A stretch of DNA of 64,000 nucleotides from positions 1 through 64,000 of the forward strand of contig NZ_QNUF01000028.1 in the NCBI RefSeq assembly GCF_003385455.1. Reading direction: 5' to 3'. Below, piece by piece: positions 8,350 through 18,122 of the stretch. Made by a program: the position numbers and the translations under genes. This stretch comes from Chryseobacterium rhizosphaerae. Its GTDB lineage: Bacteria; Bacteroidota; Bacteroidia; Flavobacteriales; Weeksellaceae. The notes under the pieces were generated by a model. The model saw only the letters and a program-made list of their open reading frames with translations, had not been told where the DNA came from and did no database searches. How positions within the stretch are numbered: position 1 is the stretch's first letter; every line of letters starts with the position of its first letter.

Positions 8350-9771
8350 ATGAAAAGGATATTTCTTTTATTATTGTCTGCATCGGTAGCATCGGTATCT
8401 TGTTCAGGTGGTGGCAGCTCTTCTGTAGGGAAGCCTGGAACAAAAGGAGAATTGATACCAAGAGAAAAAACGAAATCATTTGTTGCGGAAAGACCATACG
8501 GAATGGTCGCAATTCCTGCAGGTTCATTTGTTGCTGGTCTGGCAGATCAGGATCCAACACATACACCTGAAAAAACAGCATTGAAAACCGTTACTGTTTC
8601 ATCTTTCTTCATGGATGAAGCAGAAACTACCAACTCAGAATACAGGGTATTTATCAATTATGTAAGAGATTCTATTGCGAGAACTTTACTTGCTGAAGCT
8701 GCCGGAGAAGGTGGTGATGAAGGCGGACGTAAAGGGGCAAGCATAGGAGATTACGCATACCTTGCTAAAAAAGAAGAAAATTTAACACCTTATCAGGAAT
8801 ATATGGAAGGCCAGGGAGGCCGTGAAGATGGAACCTATGATGCAAGCAAAAGATTAGATTGGAAAATTCCATTACATTGGAGTACTTCAAAATATCCGGA
8901 TGTAGAATATGCAGAGGTTTTAGAAGCATTGTACTTGCCTGCATCTTCCAGAATTGGAAACGAAAGAATTTTAGATGTAAGTAAGCTTAAATATACTTAC
9001 CGTTGGGGAGATATGGACGCTGCAATTGCAGATAACGAAAGAGGAGTTAATTACCTTAAAAGTGAAAGTATCGCGATTTATCCGGATACTACAGTTTGGG
9101 TAAAAGATTTCCACTTTGCTTACAATGAGCCATTATTTGAACAATATTTCTGGCACAAAGCTTACAAAAACTACCCGGTAGTTGGAGTAACATGGGATCA
9201 GGCAAGAGCTTATTGTAGCTTCAGATCTAAATTGAAAACTGATTACAACGAAAGTTTAAAAAGAAAAAAACAAAGACCATTGCAGTTCCGTCTTCCAACA
9301 GAAATTGAATGGGAATATGCTGCAAGAGGTGGTATGCAAAATGCCACTTACCCTTGGGGAGGTCCATATTTAATGGATGACAGAGGTTGCTACTTAGCGA
9401 ACTTTAAGCCTAAGAGAGGTAATTACATGGAAGACGAGAAAAAAGGGACTTATACATATACAGCTCCAGTTAAGAAATTTAAGAAAAATGGATTTGGGTT
9501 GTTTGATATGGCTGGAAACGTTTCTGAATGGACAGTATCTGCATATAACAATTCTTCATATGGATTCTCTTCTACATTAAATCCTTCTACAAAAGATAAA
9601 AAGGATACTAAAAAATCTGTAAGAGGTGGATCTTGGAAAGATATAGGATATGCATTGATGACGGGAGCAAGAGATTGGGAAAGAAAGGATTCTGCTAGAA
9701 GCTATATCGGATTCAGAACTGTTCAGGATATTCCTGAAGCAGCTGTGAAACCAAGAAGAGTTAACAGATAA
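8350..9771 (+). CDS. gldK: T9SS ring lipoprotein GldK
   Basis: A 473-aa lipoprotein (signal ending SVASVSC, Cys18) with a formylglycine-generating-enzyme-like domain over about residues 45-455. Visible landmarks are AIPAGSFVAG, DEAETTNSEYRVF, VTWDQARAYC, RLPTEIEWEYAARGG, DMAGNVSEWT and SVRGGSWKD. GldK (PorK in Porphyromonas) forms, with GldN, the periplasmic ring of the type IX secretion system under the outer membrane. It is the first gene of gldKLMN; the gap after glmS holds an AT-rich stretch likely to carry the operon promoter. Confidence 0.96.
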   Translation: MKRIFLLLLSASVASVSCSGGGSSSVGKPGTKGELIPREKTKSFVAERPYGMVAIPAGSFVAGLADQDPTHTPEKTALKTVTVSSFFMDEAETTNSEYRVFINYVRDSIARTLLAEAAGEGGDEGGRKGASIGDYAYLAKKEENLTPYQEYMEGQGGREDGTYDASKRLDWKIPLHWSTSKYPDVEYAEVLEALYLPASSRIGNERILDVSKLKYTYRWGDMDAAIADNERGVNYLKSESIAIYPDTTVWVKDFHFAYNEPLFEQYFWHKAYKNYPVVGVTWDQARAYCSFRSKLKTDYNESLKRKKQRPLQFRLPTEIEWEYAARGGMQNATYPWGGPYLMDDRGCYLANFKPKRGNYMEDEKKGTYTYTAPVKKFKKNGFGLFDMAGNVSEWTVSAYNNSSYGFSSTLNPSTKDKKDTKKSVRGGSWKDIGYALMTGARDWERKDSARSYIGFRTVQDIPEAAVKPRRVNR

Positions 9772-9825
9772 CAAGACAATTATTTTTCAAAACAATTTTA
9801 TTTAACATAAAAAAACTAACTCAAT

Positions 9826-10524
9826 ATGTTTAAGACTAAAGATGCTTGGATGAATTTCTTTTATTCATTCGGTGCTGCAATTGTAATTCTTGGAGCTTGG
9901 CTTAAAATTACTCACATTACCTTGGGACCCATTAATGGTAATATAGCTCTTACAGTAGGGCTTATTACAGAGGCAATTATCTTTATCATTTTTGCATTCG
10001 ACCCTCCAAAATCTGAAGAGTCTTATGCATGGGAAAATGTTTATCCTGAACTATTAGATAAACATGCTAACCCAAACCCTTTACATTCTAATGTTTCTTC
10101 TAGAAATAACAATGCTGCAGCTCAATTTGCTGAATTGGAAAATTCTCTTTCTAAGAAATTAGATAAAATGCTTGAGGATGCTAAATTGGATGTTCAGTTA
10201 TTTGACAGATTAAGAACAGGAATTGATAAATTTTCAAATTCTGTAGATCAAATTAACCAAACTGTAGATGTATCAGCTTCTACGCATAAATATAATGATC
10301 AGTTGAATAAAGCTGCTCAGCATATGGAAAGCATGAATGCTCTTTATACTATGCAACTTGAGAATGGTAAAAAACAATCTGAGTACGCAAACAAATATGT
10401 TGCTGATATGCAGAAATCTGCAGAGCAATCTGAAAAATTCAACCAAGAGCTACAAGGTTTAACCTCTAATCTGAATAATTTAAATAGAGTTTATGGTGGT
10501 ATGTTAACTGCTATGAAGTCTTAA
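9826..10524 (+). CDS. gldL: T9SS motor protein GldL
   Basis: A 232-aa inner-membrane protein with two N-terminal transmembrane helices (about residues 10-30 and 38-56) and a long cytoplasmic coiled-coil tail rich in Q, N, K and E. With GldM it forms the proton-driven rotary motor that powers type IX secretion and gliding. The conserved glutamate of the second helix is visible in LITEAIIFII. It lies 54 bases after gldK and 50 bases before gldM. Confidence 0.95.
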   Translation: MFKTKDAWMNFFYSFGAAIVILGAWLKITHITLGPINGNIALTVGLITEAIIFIIFAFDPPKSEESYAWENVYPELLDKHANPNPLHSNVSSRNNNAAAQFAELENSLSKKLDKMLEDAKLDVQLFDRLRTGIDKFSNSVDQINQTVDVSASTHKYNDQLNKAAQHMESMNALYTMQLENGKKQSEYANKYVADMQKSAEQSEKFNQELQGLTSNLNNLNRVYGGMLTAMKS

Positions 10525-10574
10525 TTCCTAAACCATTTCTAAATAACTATTTAATCTAAAAAAAGAAACAGAGA

Positions 10575-12164
10575 ATGGCACAAGGAAAACAGACCCCTCG
10601 TCAGAAGATGATCAACCTGATGTATCTGGTGTTCATCGCGATGATGGCCCTAAACATTGATGCAGAAATCATCAGATCATATTACGACTCTACCAGAGCA
10701 TTAAATGAAACCAGAACTTTAACAGAAAGAAAGAACGAGAAAATCTTTGAAAAGACGCTTGAAGCTAAAGCTCAGCAAGTTCCAGATACTTACGAACAGC
10801 CTTGGGCACAGTACAAAGTATTGAAAACTAAGATTGATGCGTTGGTGAAATCTTCTCAGGATATCAAAGATCTTCTGAAAAAGCAATCTGAGTTTCATGA
10901 TAAAGATAAAGACGGAAAAGATGTTGATGTAAGTGAGAACTTTGCAGCACTTAATAATAACGAAGCAACTACAGAATATTTCTTTAAGGAAGGAGATGAA
11001 AATACACCTTCAAAGAATGCATTAGACTTAAAAGCTAAAATTGATGATGTAAGAAACTACATTAATGCTACTTTTGGGAACAATGCTCAGCTTAAAGATT
11101 TAGTAGAGAGAGCTAATAAATCTCTTATTGCAGAATATCCTAAAGGAAAATCTCCAAATGATAAGACCTGGTTTCAGAATAAATTCTATCACCAGCCTTT
11201 AATTGCAGCTATTTCCAATTTAGAGATTATCCAAAATGATGCCAGAAATGTTCAGTCTGATGCATTGGCGTTATTACTTCAGGAGAAAGTAGATGCAAGC
11301 ATTAAATTTACAAGTTATGAAGCTATTGTTGCAGGTCCGGTGGATATCCAGGCTGGTAAGCAGGCTGAAGTAAAAGTAATGTTGGGTAACTATTCTAACA
11401 GTAATAAAATCAGTATCTCAGGTGTAAGCAAACTGGAGAATGGAAAAGGTATTATTCCTATCTCTGGCGCTGGTATTGGTGAACATAAATTAGGAGGTGT
11501 AATTACATTAACGGATGCTACAGGTAAAGCTCAAAACTACCCTTGGACGCATACTTACAACGTAATTGCAGGACCAAGAGAAGTAAAACTTGAAAAAGGA
11601 TTATTACTTTCTGCTGACAAAATGAATGTAATGTATAGAGGACTTGAGAACCCTGTTTCAGGATCAATCTTAGGGGCAGACAATGCTAAACTTTCATTAT
11701 CGGCTCCGGGTGCATCTGTGAAAAGTACAGGTCCTGGTAAATGGAATGTAAAACCTGGTGCTGGTACTACAGTTAAGTTGACATTGTCAGGTCTTGACCC
11801 TTATGGTAAATCAGTATCTCAGGTATTTGAATATAGAATCAAGAATGTACCGCCACCACAGGGGCAAATGAGAGGACAGAATATATTGTCTATGCCGGCA
11901 ACTTCTATCCCGAACCAAACTGTACAGGCAACTATTCCTGACTTTGACTTCCCAGTATCATTCACTGTAACTCAGTTTATGGTAAGAGTACCTGGAAAAG
12001 CAGCATTGCTGATCCATGGAAATTCTTTAGGTGAAGCAGCTGGATTAGTTAGAAACTTAAGATCAGGAGATGTATTTTCAATATTTGATATTAAAGCAAC
12101 AGCTCAAGGTTTAGAAGGGCAACAGATTAAAAACATTACTCCTATATTAATTAATGTTCAATAG
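10575..12164 (+). CDS. gldM: T9SS motor shaft protein GldM
   Basis: A 529-aa protein anchored by one N-terminal helix (KMINLMYLVFIAMMALNI, about residues 10-27). A long periplasmic part follows, starting with helices (about 30-225) and then several beta domains. This is the family pattern of GldM/PorM, whose dimer spans the periplasm and transmits motor rotation to the GldK-GldN ring. The length is close to the usual 510-530 aa. Confidence 0.96.
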   Translation: MAQGKQTPRQKMINLMYLVFIAMMALNIDAEIIRSYYDSTRALNETRTLTERKNEKIFEKTLEAKAQQVPDTYEQPWAQYKVLKTKIDALVKSSQDIKDLLKKQSEFHDKDKDGKDVDVSENFAALNNNEATTEYFFKEGDENTPSKNALDLKAKIDDVRNYINATFGNNAQLKDLVERANKSLIAEYPKGKSPNDKTWFQNKFYHQPLIAAISNLEIIQNDARNVQSDALALLLQEKVDASIKFTSYEAIVAGPVDIQAGKQAEVKVMLGNYSNSNKISISGVSKLENGKGIIPISGAGIGEHKLGGVITLTDATGKAQNYPWTHTYNVIAGPREVKLEKGLLLSADKMNVMYRGLENPVSGSILGADNAKLSLSAPGASVKSTGPGKWNVKPGAGTTVKLTLSGLDPYGKSVSQVFEYRIKNVPPPQGQMRGQNILSMPATSIPNQTVQATIPDFDFPVSFTVTQFMVRVPGKAALLIHGNSLGEAAGLVRNLRSGDVFSIFDIKATAQGLEGQQIKNITPILINVQ

Positions 12165-12184
12165 GACTAAAATTGTAATTTATT

Positions 12185-13123
12185 ATGAAAAAATATATTA
12201 GCACCCTTTTAGTATTAGTTTCGGGATTTGCTTTGTCCCAGACTATTCTGAACGCTTCTTCTCCAGAAGAGTTTAGAAAGATGAGAGAGGAGAATAAACA
12301 GAAAGTCGGTGATACAATTATTGATAAAACAGTAAAACCTCTTGAATATGGTTTTGTAGAAGATAAAGATATTCTTAAGAGTATGTTTGTTTGGGAAATC
12401 ATTGATATGAACGATAAGATCAATCAGCCGTTCTATTATGATAATCCGGATGGATTGCTTTCTACACCTACAAGATCTTTATATAAATTGTTGCTTGATG
12501 CCGCTTTAAGTGGTAAAATTGAGCAGGTTTACAACGACGAAAATTTTGTAGATAAACTTACTCCGGAAGCCATTAAGAAAAGATTGGTTAATGTGAAAAT
12601 CAGTGATGCAGCGATCGATATCCTGAACTCTGGAAGACAGTTAACTGAGCAGGAGAAAAAAGAATATACCGATATTATTGAAACGACTACTGATAAAGTA
12701 AAAGTTCTTAAAATTATGGGTATGTGGTTCATCGATAAGAGAGACGGACAGATGAAATACAGACCTCTTGGTATTGCAGCTATGGGTCCTGACCCGGCAG
12801 TACAGGGAGTAATAGGTCCTGATGGTAAGCCGCTTGCGAGCAATGACGAGCTTATCGATCTATTCTGGATCTTCTATCCTAATGCAAGAGATATCTTAGC
12901 AAACAATTATGTTTTCAACAGAAAAAACTCTTCAGCTGATTTATCTTTTGATGATATTATCAATGCGAGAAGGTTCTCTTCTGTAATCTACAAATCTTCA
13001 GCTGGTTTAGGAGATGGTACTATTAAGGACTATATCCCTAGAGATGCTGATGATCAGCTAGATGAAAGTGACAGAATCAAGACGCAGATCCTTGAAATGG
13101 AAAATGATATGTGGAATTACTAA
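12185..13123 (+). CDS. gldN: T9SS ring protein GldN
   Basis: A 312-aa periplasmic protein with a cleavable signal peptide (MKKYISTLLVLVSGFALSQ). The body includes VWEIIDMNDKINQPFYY and WFIDKRDGQMKYRPLGIAA, typical of GldN/PorN, the partner of GldK in the periplasmic ring. It begins 20 bases after gldM and is followed by a strong terminator, which closes the operon. Confidence 0.95.
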   Translation: MKKYISTLLVLVSGFALSQTILNASSPEEFRKMREENKQKVGDTIIDKTVKPLEYGFVEDKDILKSMFVWEIIDMNDKINQPFYYDNPDGLLSTPTRSLYKLLLDAALSGKIEQVYNDENFVDKLTPEAIKKRLVNVKISDAAIDILNSGRQLTEQEKKEYTDIIETTTDKVKVLKIMGMWFIDKRDGQMKYRPLGIAAMGPDPAVQGVIGPDGKPLASNDELIDLFWIFYPNARDILANNYVFNRKNSSADLSFDDIINARRFSSVIYKSSAGLGDGTIKDYIPRDADDQLDESDRIKTQILEMENDMWNY

Positions 13124-13143
13124 ATTTCACTTGATATTTATAG

Positions 13144-13174
13144 AAAACCTGAGTACTTTTACTCAGGTTTTTTT
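13144..13174 (+). terminator. Terminator of gldKLMN
   Basis: A 12-bp perfect stem AAAACCTGAGTA/TACTCAGGTTTT with a 4-base loop is followed by T residues. The next gene starts only four bases downstream, so that gene needs either read-through or a promoter overlapping the hairpin. Confidence 0.88.
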
Positions 13175-13177
13175 ATT

Positions 13178-14209
13178 ATGAGAAATGTAGATTATATTAT
13201 AGTGGGGGATGGATATGCAGGACTTTTCTTCGCTCACCAGCTAATTAAAAATAATAAGTCCTTTGTAATATTCTCGGAAGGAAGGAAAAGTGCTTCTCAA
13301 ATCTCAGCCGGTATCATTAATCCTGTTGTTCTTAAGAAGTTTACGACCTTCTGGAAAGCTCAGGAACAGATTGATTTCCTTAAAAATACGCTGGAGGAAA
13401 TAGAATCATATACAGGAGAAAATTATTTGGTAGAAAAATCTATCCATAGAATTTTTCATGATGAAAATGAACAGAAACTATGGCTGAAGAAATCAGAAAA
13501 TGAAGACTTATCAGGTTTTCTTACTAAAAATTTTGAGTCTTTAAATGGGGTAAAAAACGATTTTCTCAGCGGAAAGGTGTCTCAGTCAGCCAGACTGAAT
13601 GTTAATGGATTTTTTGCGGGTTTATTTAAATATTTTGAAAAAAATGACCTTTTGGTAAAAGAAAAATTTGAGTATGAGAAACTGAATCCTTCTGAATCTT
13701 CTTATCGGGATTTTACTTTTAAAAATATTGTTTTCTGTGAAGGAATGGGGGTGAAGGAAAATCCTTATTTTTCAGAAGTTGCTGTCATTCCAAATAAAGG
13801 ACATCACATTAAAGTAAAACTTTCCGAAGCTGTGCCGGATATCACCATCAAAAAGAAACATTTTTTATTTCCTGTTGGAAACGGGCTGCATTTCTATGGT
13901 GGAACATATGATAGAGAACAGCTGCATCATCATATAGATGAATCTGCGGTAAAACAGTTGGTAAATGGTCTCTCAGAATTTTATTCCCATGATTTCGAAG
14001 TGGAAGAAGTTCATTTTGGTTTCCGCCCGACAGTAAAGGACAGAAGACCTATCATTGGCAGACATGAGTCATTAAAAAACTTATATGTCTTTAATGGTAT
14101 GGGGGCAAGGGGAATTCTGAATGGATGTTATTTTTCAAAAAACCTTTATGATTTTATCGAGAATGATATTCCTCTTCATGAAGAAGTTTCTGCAGATAGG
14201 TTCAAATAA
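13178..14209 (+). CDS. FAD-dependent oxidoreductase (DAO family)
   Basis: A 343-aa protein with an N-terminal dinucleotide-binding motif (YIIVGDGYAGLFFA, residues 6-19), an ISAGIINPVV segment, and the C-terminal FAD signature of D-amino-acid oxidase relatives (FGFRPTVKDRRPIIGRH...VFNGMGARGILNG). Members oxidise amines such as glycine, sarcosine or D-amino acids; the substrate cannot be read from the sequence. It starts immediately after the gldN terminator. Confidence 0.8.
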   Translation: MRNVDYIIVGDGYAGLFFAHQLIKNNKSFVIFSEGRKSASQISAGIINPVVLKKFTTFWKAQEQIDFLKNTLEEIESYTGENYLVEKSIHRIFHDENEQKLWLKKSENEDLSGFLTKNFESLNGVKNDFLSGKVSQSARLNVNGFFAGLFKYFEKNDLLVKEKFEYEKLNPSESSYRDFTFKNIVFCEGMGVKENPYFSEVAVIPNKGHHIKVKLSEAVPDITIKKKHFLFPVGNGLHFYGGTYDREQLHHHIDESAVKQLVNGLSEFYSHDFEVEEVHFGFRPTVKDRRPIIGRHESLKNLYVFNGMGARGILNGCYFSKNLYDFIENDIPLHEEVSADRFK

Positions 14210-14267
14210 TCAGAATTTTTCTTGATCCTGACATTCTTTAATTCTTATCAACAGAAAAAACAGAACC

Positions 14268-14528
14268 ATGAATGAAAATATACTAGGAATTATTGCAGGG
14301 ATTTTAACCTCTGTTTCAATGATTCCTCAGCTTATAAAAGTGATCAAGGAAAAGAATGTGGAAGATATTTCTCTTCTTATGCTTCTTGTTCTTATTTCTG
14401 GACTTTCTCTCTGGGTGTGGTATGGTTTTATAAAGGATGAATTGCCCATTATTATTTCCAATTCATTTGCAGTTTTGGTCAATATAAGTCTTTTAATCTG
14501 TTATATAATATACAACAAGAAAGGATAA
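14268..14528 (+). CDS. SemiSWEET transporter
   Basis: An 86-aa protein with three transmembrane helices and the PQ-loop signature MIPQLIKVIKEKN (Pro20-Gln21), followed by VEDISLLMLLVL. This is the layout of bacterial SemiSWEETs, which dimerise to form a sugar uniporter. The length is typical for the family. It may be co-transcribed with the oxidoreductase 58 bases upstream. The natural sugar is unknown. Confidence 0.85.
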   Translation: MNENILGIIAGILTSVSMIPQLIKVIKEKNVEDISLLMLLVLISGLSLWVWYGFIKDELPIIISNSFAVLVNISLLICYIIYNKKG

Positions 14529-14531
14529 AAA

Positions 14532-14562
14532 AAGACGCTCTGCAATTGCAAAGCGTCTTTAT
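14532..14562. terminator. Bidirectional terminator
   Basis: AAAGACGCT and AGCGTCTTT pair around a loop that itself contains the palindrome TGCAATTGCA. It separates the convergent SemiSWEET and META-domain genes. Confidence 0.8.
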
Positions 14563-14584
14563 ATTTCTATTGTGATTTCAATAC

Positions 14585-15013
14585 TTACTGAAGTACAAAT
14601 TTAGCTAAAGGAGCCATTCTTGCTTTGTTTAAAGTCAAAGTATTCCCGTTTACAGAATAATTATCTGCAGAAAGTAAAGCCTTTGTAAATTGATTTTCAA
14701 TATCAAGATCTTCACATGCCATCATAGTAGACATTCCCTGATTGAATTTAATTCTCATAATATCAGGCTTTATTTCAAAAGTACCTCCAAGACCGTTGCA
14801 TCCTGCATGTCCTTCATATCTCATACCATTGGTGTCAAGCTTAAAATGAGGATTATTCTTAGGATTTTTTAATTGAATGGGTTGTCCGTTAAGCTCAACA
14901 AGTTTCCATGTTTTTCCTGTAATATCTGTAGACTTCTGTACTGCAGGAGTTTTACAGGCAACAAGAAATACAGCAAGAAAAAGAGCTGATAGGTAGTAAT
15001 ACAAGTTTTTCAT
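14585..15013 (-). CDS. META-domain (HslJ-like) lipoprotein
   Basis: A 142-aa lipoprotein (signal ending LAVFLVAC) with one META domain: ITGKTWKLVELNGQPI, the GHAGCNGLGGTF turn, then STMMACEDLDIENQFTKAL and a final strand. The domain is related to E. coli HslJ, which contributes to novobiocin resistance and heat response. It lies 34 bases after another small lipoprotein gene in the same direction, so the two probably form one unit. Confidence 0.85.
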   Translation of the reverse strand: MKNLYYYLSALFLAVFLVACKTPAVQKSTDITGKTWKLVELNGQPIQLKNPKNNPHFKLDTNGMRYEGHAGCNGLGGTFEIKPDIMRIKFNQGMSTMMACEDLDIENQFTKALLSADNYSVNGNTLTLNKARMAPLAKFVLQ

Positions 15014-15047
15014 AAAGTTTAATTTAAATGTATGTTTAACTCTTTAG

Positions 15048-15437
15048 CTAATATGATGCCATTTTAGCCGGGCCAGATTCTTTTTTATCCTTTTTAAGAT
15101 GAAAGAGAACCATGTCTACATTTTTCTTCAAAAAAGTAATATTGCCTTTAATTTCAGAATACTGATACTCTTCATTTGAAGCGGTATATTCTGGCAATGC
15201 TTCACTTTTTTTAAGGTCATATGTTTTGCCATTCAAATGTACTGTTGCTGTATTTTTAGTACTGTTTATGGTAACTTCTATTTTTTCTCCATAGCTATCT
15301 ACATAAACATTTTTAGAAATATCATCCTTGTTTTCCGGTGCAGCAGTTAGAATGTCGGCTTCCTTACCGGGGTGTTTACACGCTGTTGAGGAAAGAATTG
15401 TCAAACCCAAAAGGATTGATGGTAATAAATTTTTCAT
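15048..15437 (-). CDS. MliC-like lipoprotein, possible lysozyme inhibitor
   Basis: A 129-aa lipoprotein (signal ending ILSSTAC). The core has VTINSTKNTATVHLNGKTYDLKK, here split as VTINSTKNTATV and HLNGKTYDL, then YTASNEEYQYSEIKGNITF. This resembles the small beta-barrel of membrane-bound lysozyme inhibitors of the MliC/PliC type (NGDSAVVSLDGKTYTL...ARYSDGKY in the family). It is the first gene of a likely two-gene unit with the META-domain lipoprotein. Inhibition of lysozyme is inferred from the fold only. Confidence 0.55.
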   Translation of the reverse strand: MKNLLPSILLGLTILSSTACKHPGKEADILTAAPENKDDISKNVYVDSYGEKIEVTINSTKNTATVHLNGKTYDLKKSEALPEYTASNEEYQYSEIKGNITFLKKNVDMVLFHLKKDKKESGPAKMASY

Positions 15438-15852
15438 AGTGATAAGTGATTTTAAAGTGTTTCATGAATTGTGGTGTTAATACTATATAAATTTACAACT
15501 ATTTTTATTAAAAATATGTTAGTTTATGTAAAATTAACACTATGTTTTAATCGGATGTGTTTCTATGTTTATTAGAAACAGATCTTTTGAAACAGAATAA
15601 TAGGGATGAGGGATTTAAGTTTTAGTTTGTAAAAGCAGAGAAGTATATTCTGCTCATTCTAAATGAGATAAAGTATAAATTTTTCATTTTGTATTTGTTG
15701 TTTTAATTTTCGGCAAAAATAATTCAAAAAGAAGAGAATAACAATAGGATTTTGTAAATAATTGGAAATCATGATAAAAGTTAGTTTTTTATAATAGATT
15801 CTCCTTATCAAAACGTACGTCATCAGGCAATGACAGCTTATTCATCAATAAA
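15438..15852. other. Non-coding AT-rich spacer
   Basis: About 415 bases between the MliC-like gene and the terminator of the leftward exoprotein gene. I see no open reading frame with coding character and no RNA gene. It presumably holds the promoter of the two small lipoprotein genes. Confidence 0.5.
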
Positions 15853-15883
15853 AAAGAAGAACTGAATTTTTCAGTCCTTCTTT
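15853..15883 (-). terminator. Terminator of the exoprotein gene
   Basis: AAAGAAG-AACTGAA pairs with TTCAGT-CCTTCTTT across a short T loop, and on the minus strand T residues follow. It lies just after the stop at 15910. Confidence 0.75.
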
Positions 15884-15909
15884 GGGTGATATGAAGCAGA
15901 TGAAGTTGA

Positions 15910-16899
15910 TTAAGGAGCTTTAACCTGATCTATAGTGAAAAATGCTTTTGTTGTGTTGCATATGCCGCCAGGACATGTTGTTGCATTTCCTGCACTGGCT
16001 GGAGTAGAGGAACCCATCATAAAGTACATTTTGTAGAAAACTTTATCATTACCATCAGTGGTAGTCCATGAATATAGTCTTTGTTCCGGAACGCCACTGG
16101 CATATACACCAGGATCTCCCCAGTATGGATTGGTGAGGGCTGTTTGTATTCTTGCTCCGGTTGTTGCATCAATTAGTGCCTGTGAAGTAGTTGCATTATC
16201 ACCAGCCCATGCTGCAGATGGTAATCTCAGTTGGTTTTGCTGGTATCCTCCCGCCCCGGACCATAAATAATGCCCGTTTGAAATGATATCTACTGTTGGA
16301 ATATCATTATTTCTGATCTGTAAATTAACATCAGCAAATAGACTTCCTGAAGGAATAAAGCAACGTACAGAAAATCTGCCATCAGGTGTTGTTACAACAA
16401 TGGCGTAGCCGGCTCTGCCATTATCTGTGGTGGCTGTCAGGGGTCCCATTACAGCTTTAGTTTCTACAGTGGCATTAACACCGCTGTTATCTGTTGTAGA
16501 GTCTAATTTTTGCCATTGTATGCCATCCCAAAAGTAATACCCTGTTTTTAAGGGAGTTGAAGAAGTATTGTAAACCAATAGTCCCGTAGCATTAGGATTG
16601 GCACTAAGCTGCATATTGGCAGAGGTGAGGACCACTCTGGGCGGTAAAATCCCTTTGTTGGGGGAATTCACTTCCAGCATAGCGGAAGGATCGGGAGTAA
16701 TGGTTCCGATTCCTGTACTGCCACTGGAAGTTACAATTACGTCATTGGCCTGTTGAGTGGAGGAGGGAGCACCTGTGGCGGGATTGTCTTTTGCTCCGTC
16801 TACATGAAATGTGTTTTGGGGGTTGGAGGTGTGTATACCTACCTGTGCGTGAAGGATTGAAACAAAAACTAATCCCAGTAAAGATAAATTCTTTCTCAT
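15910..16899 (-). CDS. Secreted tail-fibre-like/adhesin-type protein
   Basis: A 329-aa protein with a signal peptide (MRKNLSLLGLVFVSILHAQ). The N-terminal repeats VGIHTSNPQNTFHVDG and VGIGTITPDPSAMLEV, then NKGILPPRVVLTS, are a signature common in Bacteroidetes surface proteins that resemble phage tail-fibre stalks. The middle section, GYYFWDGIQWQKL, is typical of the same group. The C-terminal 200 residues have no motif that I recognise, and no T9SS sorting domain is visible. The frame is open upstream to 17163, but the signal peptide fixes the start at 16899. Confidence 0.6.
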   Translation of the reverse strand: MRKNLSLLGLVFVSILHAQVGIHTSNPQNTFHVDGAKDNPATGAPSSTQQANDVIVTSSGSTGIGTITPDPSAMLEVNSPNKGILPPRVVLTSANMQLSANPNATGLLVYNTSSTPLKTGYYFWDGIQWQKLDSTTDNSGVNATVETKAVMGPLTATTDNGRAGYAIVVTTPDGRFSVRCFIPSGSLFADVNLQIRNNDIPTVDIISNGHYLWSGAGGYQQNQLRLPSAAWAGDNATTSQALIDATTGARIQTALTNPYWGDPGVYASGVPEQRLYSWTTTDGNDKVFYKMYFMMGSSTPASAGNATTCPGGICNTTKAFFTIDQVKAP

Positions 16900-17587
16900 A
16901 AGTAAAATATTTTGGTTGTTGTGTGTAGGTTTGTTAAAATACAAGTCAAAAATTGGGAAGCTTATTTTCGCGGTATTATAAAAACTATTGGCTTTTAAAG
17001 GAAAAGCACAGCCAGGTAAATATAAATTTGGAAAAATGATTGTACCTGGTGATGTGAAGACGGAAAAGGAATTTACTAAAGAGCAGAGCACCTTATAACC
17101 CTCAGAAAAATTAGGGTGAAAATTCTCTTTTGGATAATTTAAAATATAAACTAAATTTATCATATTTAGTTGTTTATTTTTTATAAATATACAATTTATT
17201 ATAAATTAATTGATAATATAATTTACTTATTATGTGTAATTTTCTATTTTAAGTTCATGTTTGTATAAATCAAGTATAGGTGAATAAGGTGAACTATAAA
17301 AGGGATAAAAAGGCTGTAGATCTATTAAAATTGCATATGGGATTGAAAAAAGGATCTGAAGTGTAGTTTTATACATTAAGAGGAGTGAATACATAAAATG
17401 TCCAAAAAAACTATCAGAAATTTATAATTTATAAAATAAAGAATAGCTTGTCATTTTTCTTTCAGACAAGCAGGAAAGTAAAAAAAATACTATGTAATTT
17501 CTACATTCAGGTAATTTAAAGAATCGTTAAATTTTGTTAATCTACTATGATTATATCATAATCTAAATGTACATTTGCGACTTCAAA
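16900..17587. other. Non-coding AT-rich spacer between divergent genes
   Basis: About 690 bases with no convincing gene on either strand. A TACATTTG box at 17570-17577, matching TAnnTTTG, lies 10 bases before the start of the rightward gene and is the only regulatory signal I can point to. Confidence 0.45.
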
Positions 17588-17974
17588 ATGAGAAACTTTA
17601 TAGTATATTTTTTAACAAGCCTTTTTCTGCTCTTTATAGTGGAAAGTAAGCTTAACGTTAAAACACTGCGAAATGACTATTCAGGTCATGTTTCTCATCA
17701 CATTCCTAAAAGAGCTAACCGTCTGAACCAGACATACGAAAAACTATCAGTTCAGCAGAAGGCAGACAATGTAGACAATTCCACCTTAGAACTTATCGAA
17801 AATGATTTTCAGTTGTCTGATGTATTTCAGGCTATTGTTGTTTTTACCGGTATCTTCAGTTTGGTCTATATTTTCGGATTAAAAAGTTATAAACAGTTTA
17901 AACCGCACATTCACGGTTTTGTTTTTGGTGTTTCTGCCAAAAAATTTCTTTTCATCCGTTCCATTAGAATTTAG
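17588..17974 (+). CDS. Small membrane protein of unknown function
   Basis: A 128-aa protein with an N-terminal hydrophobic segment (NFIVYFLTSLFLLFIV) and a second one near residues 85-105 (VFQAIVVFTGIFSLVYIFG). The polar stretch between them is rich in N, H and K. I do not recognise the family. ATG 17588 is preferred over an earlier start at 17567 because the latter overlaps the -7 box. The gene precedes the RND efflux operon by about 150 bases and may be expressed with it. Confidence 0.55.
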   Translation: MRNFIVYFLTSLFLLFIVESKLNVKTLRNDYSGHVSHHIPKRANRLNQTYEKLSVQQKADNVDNSTLELIENDFQLSDVFQAIVVFTGIFSLVYIFGLKSYKQFKPHIHGFVFGVSAKKFLFIRSIRI

Positions 17975-18122
17975 AAATTCCTTTTTCCGTTTATTTTCTG
18001 CCTGATGTCAGGTGGAGAGTTTTCTTGCGTTGTGACCTTCCGGTAATCATCACATCGTAGCATTCCCGATTACCATTCTTATTTCTATTAAAACATTAAC
18101 GATTTATATAAACTCTAGAATT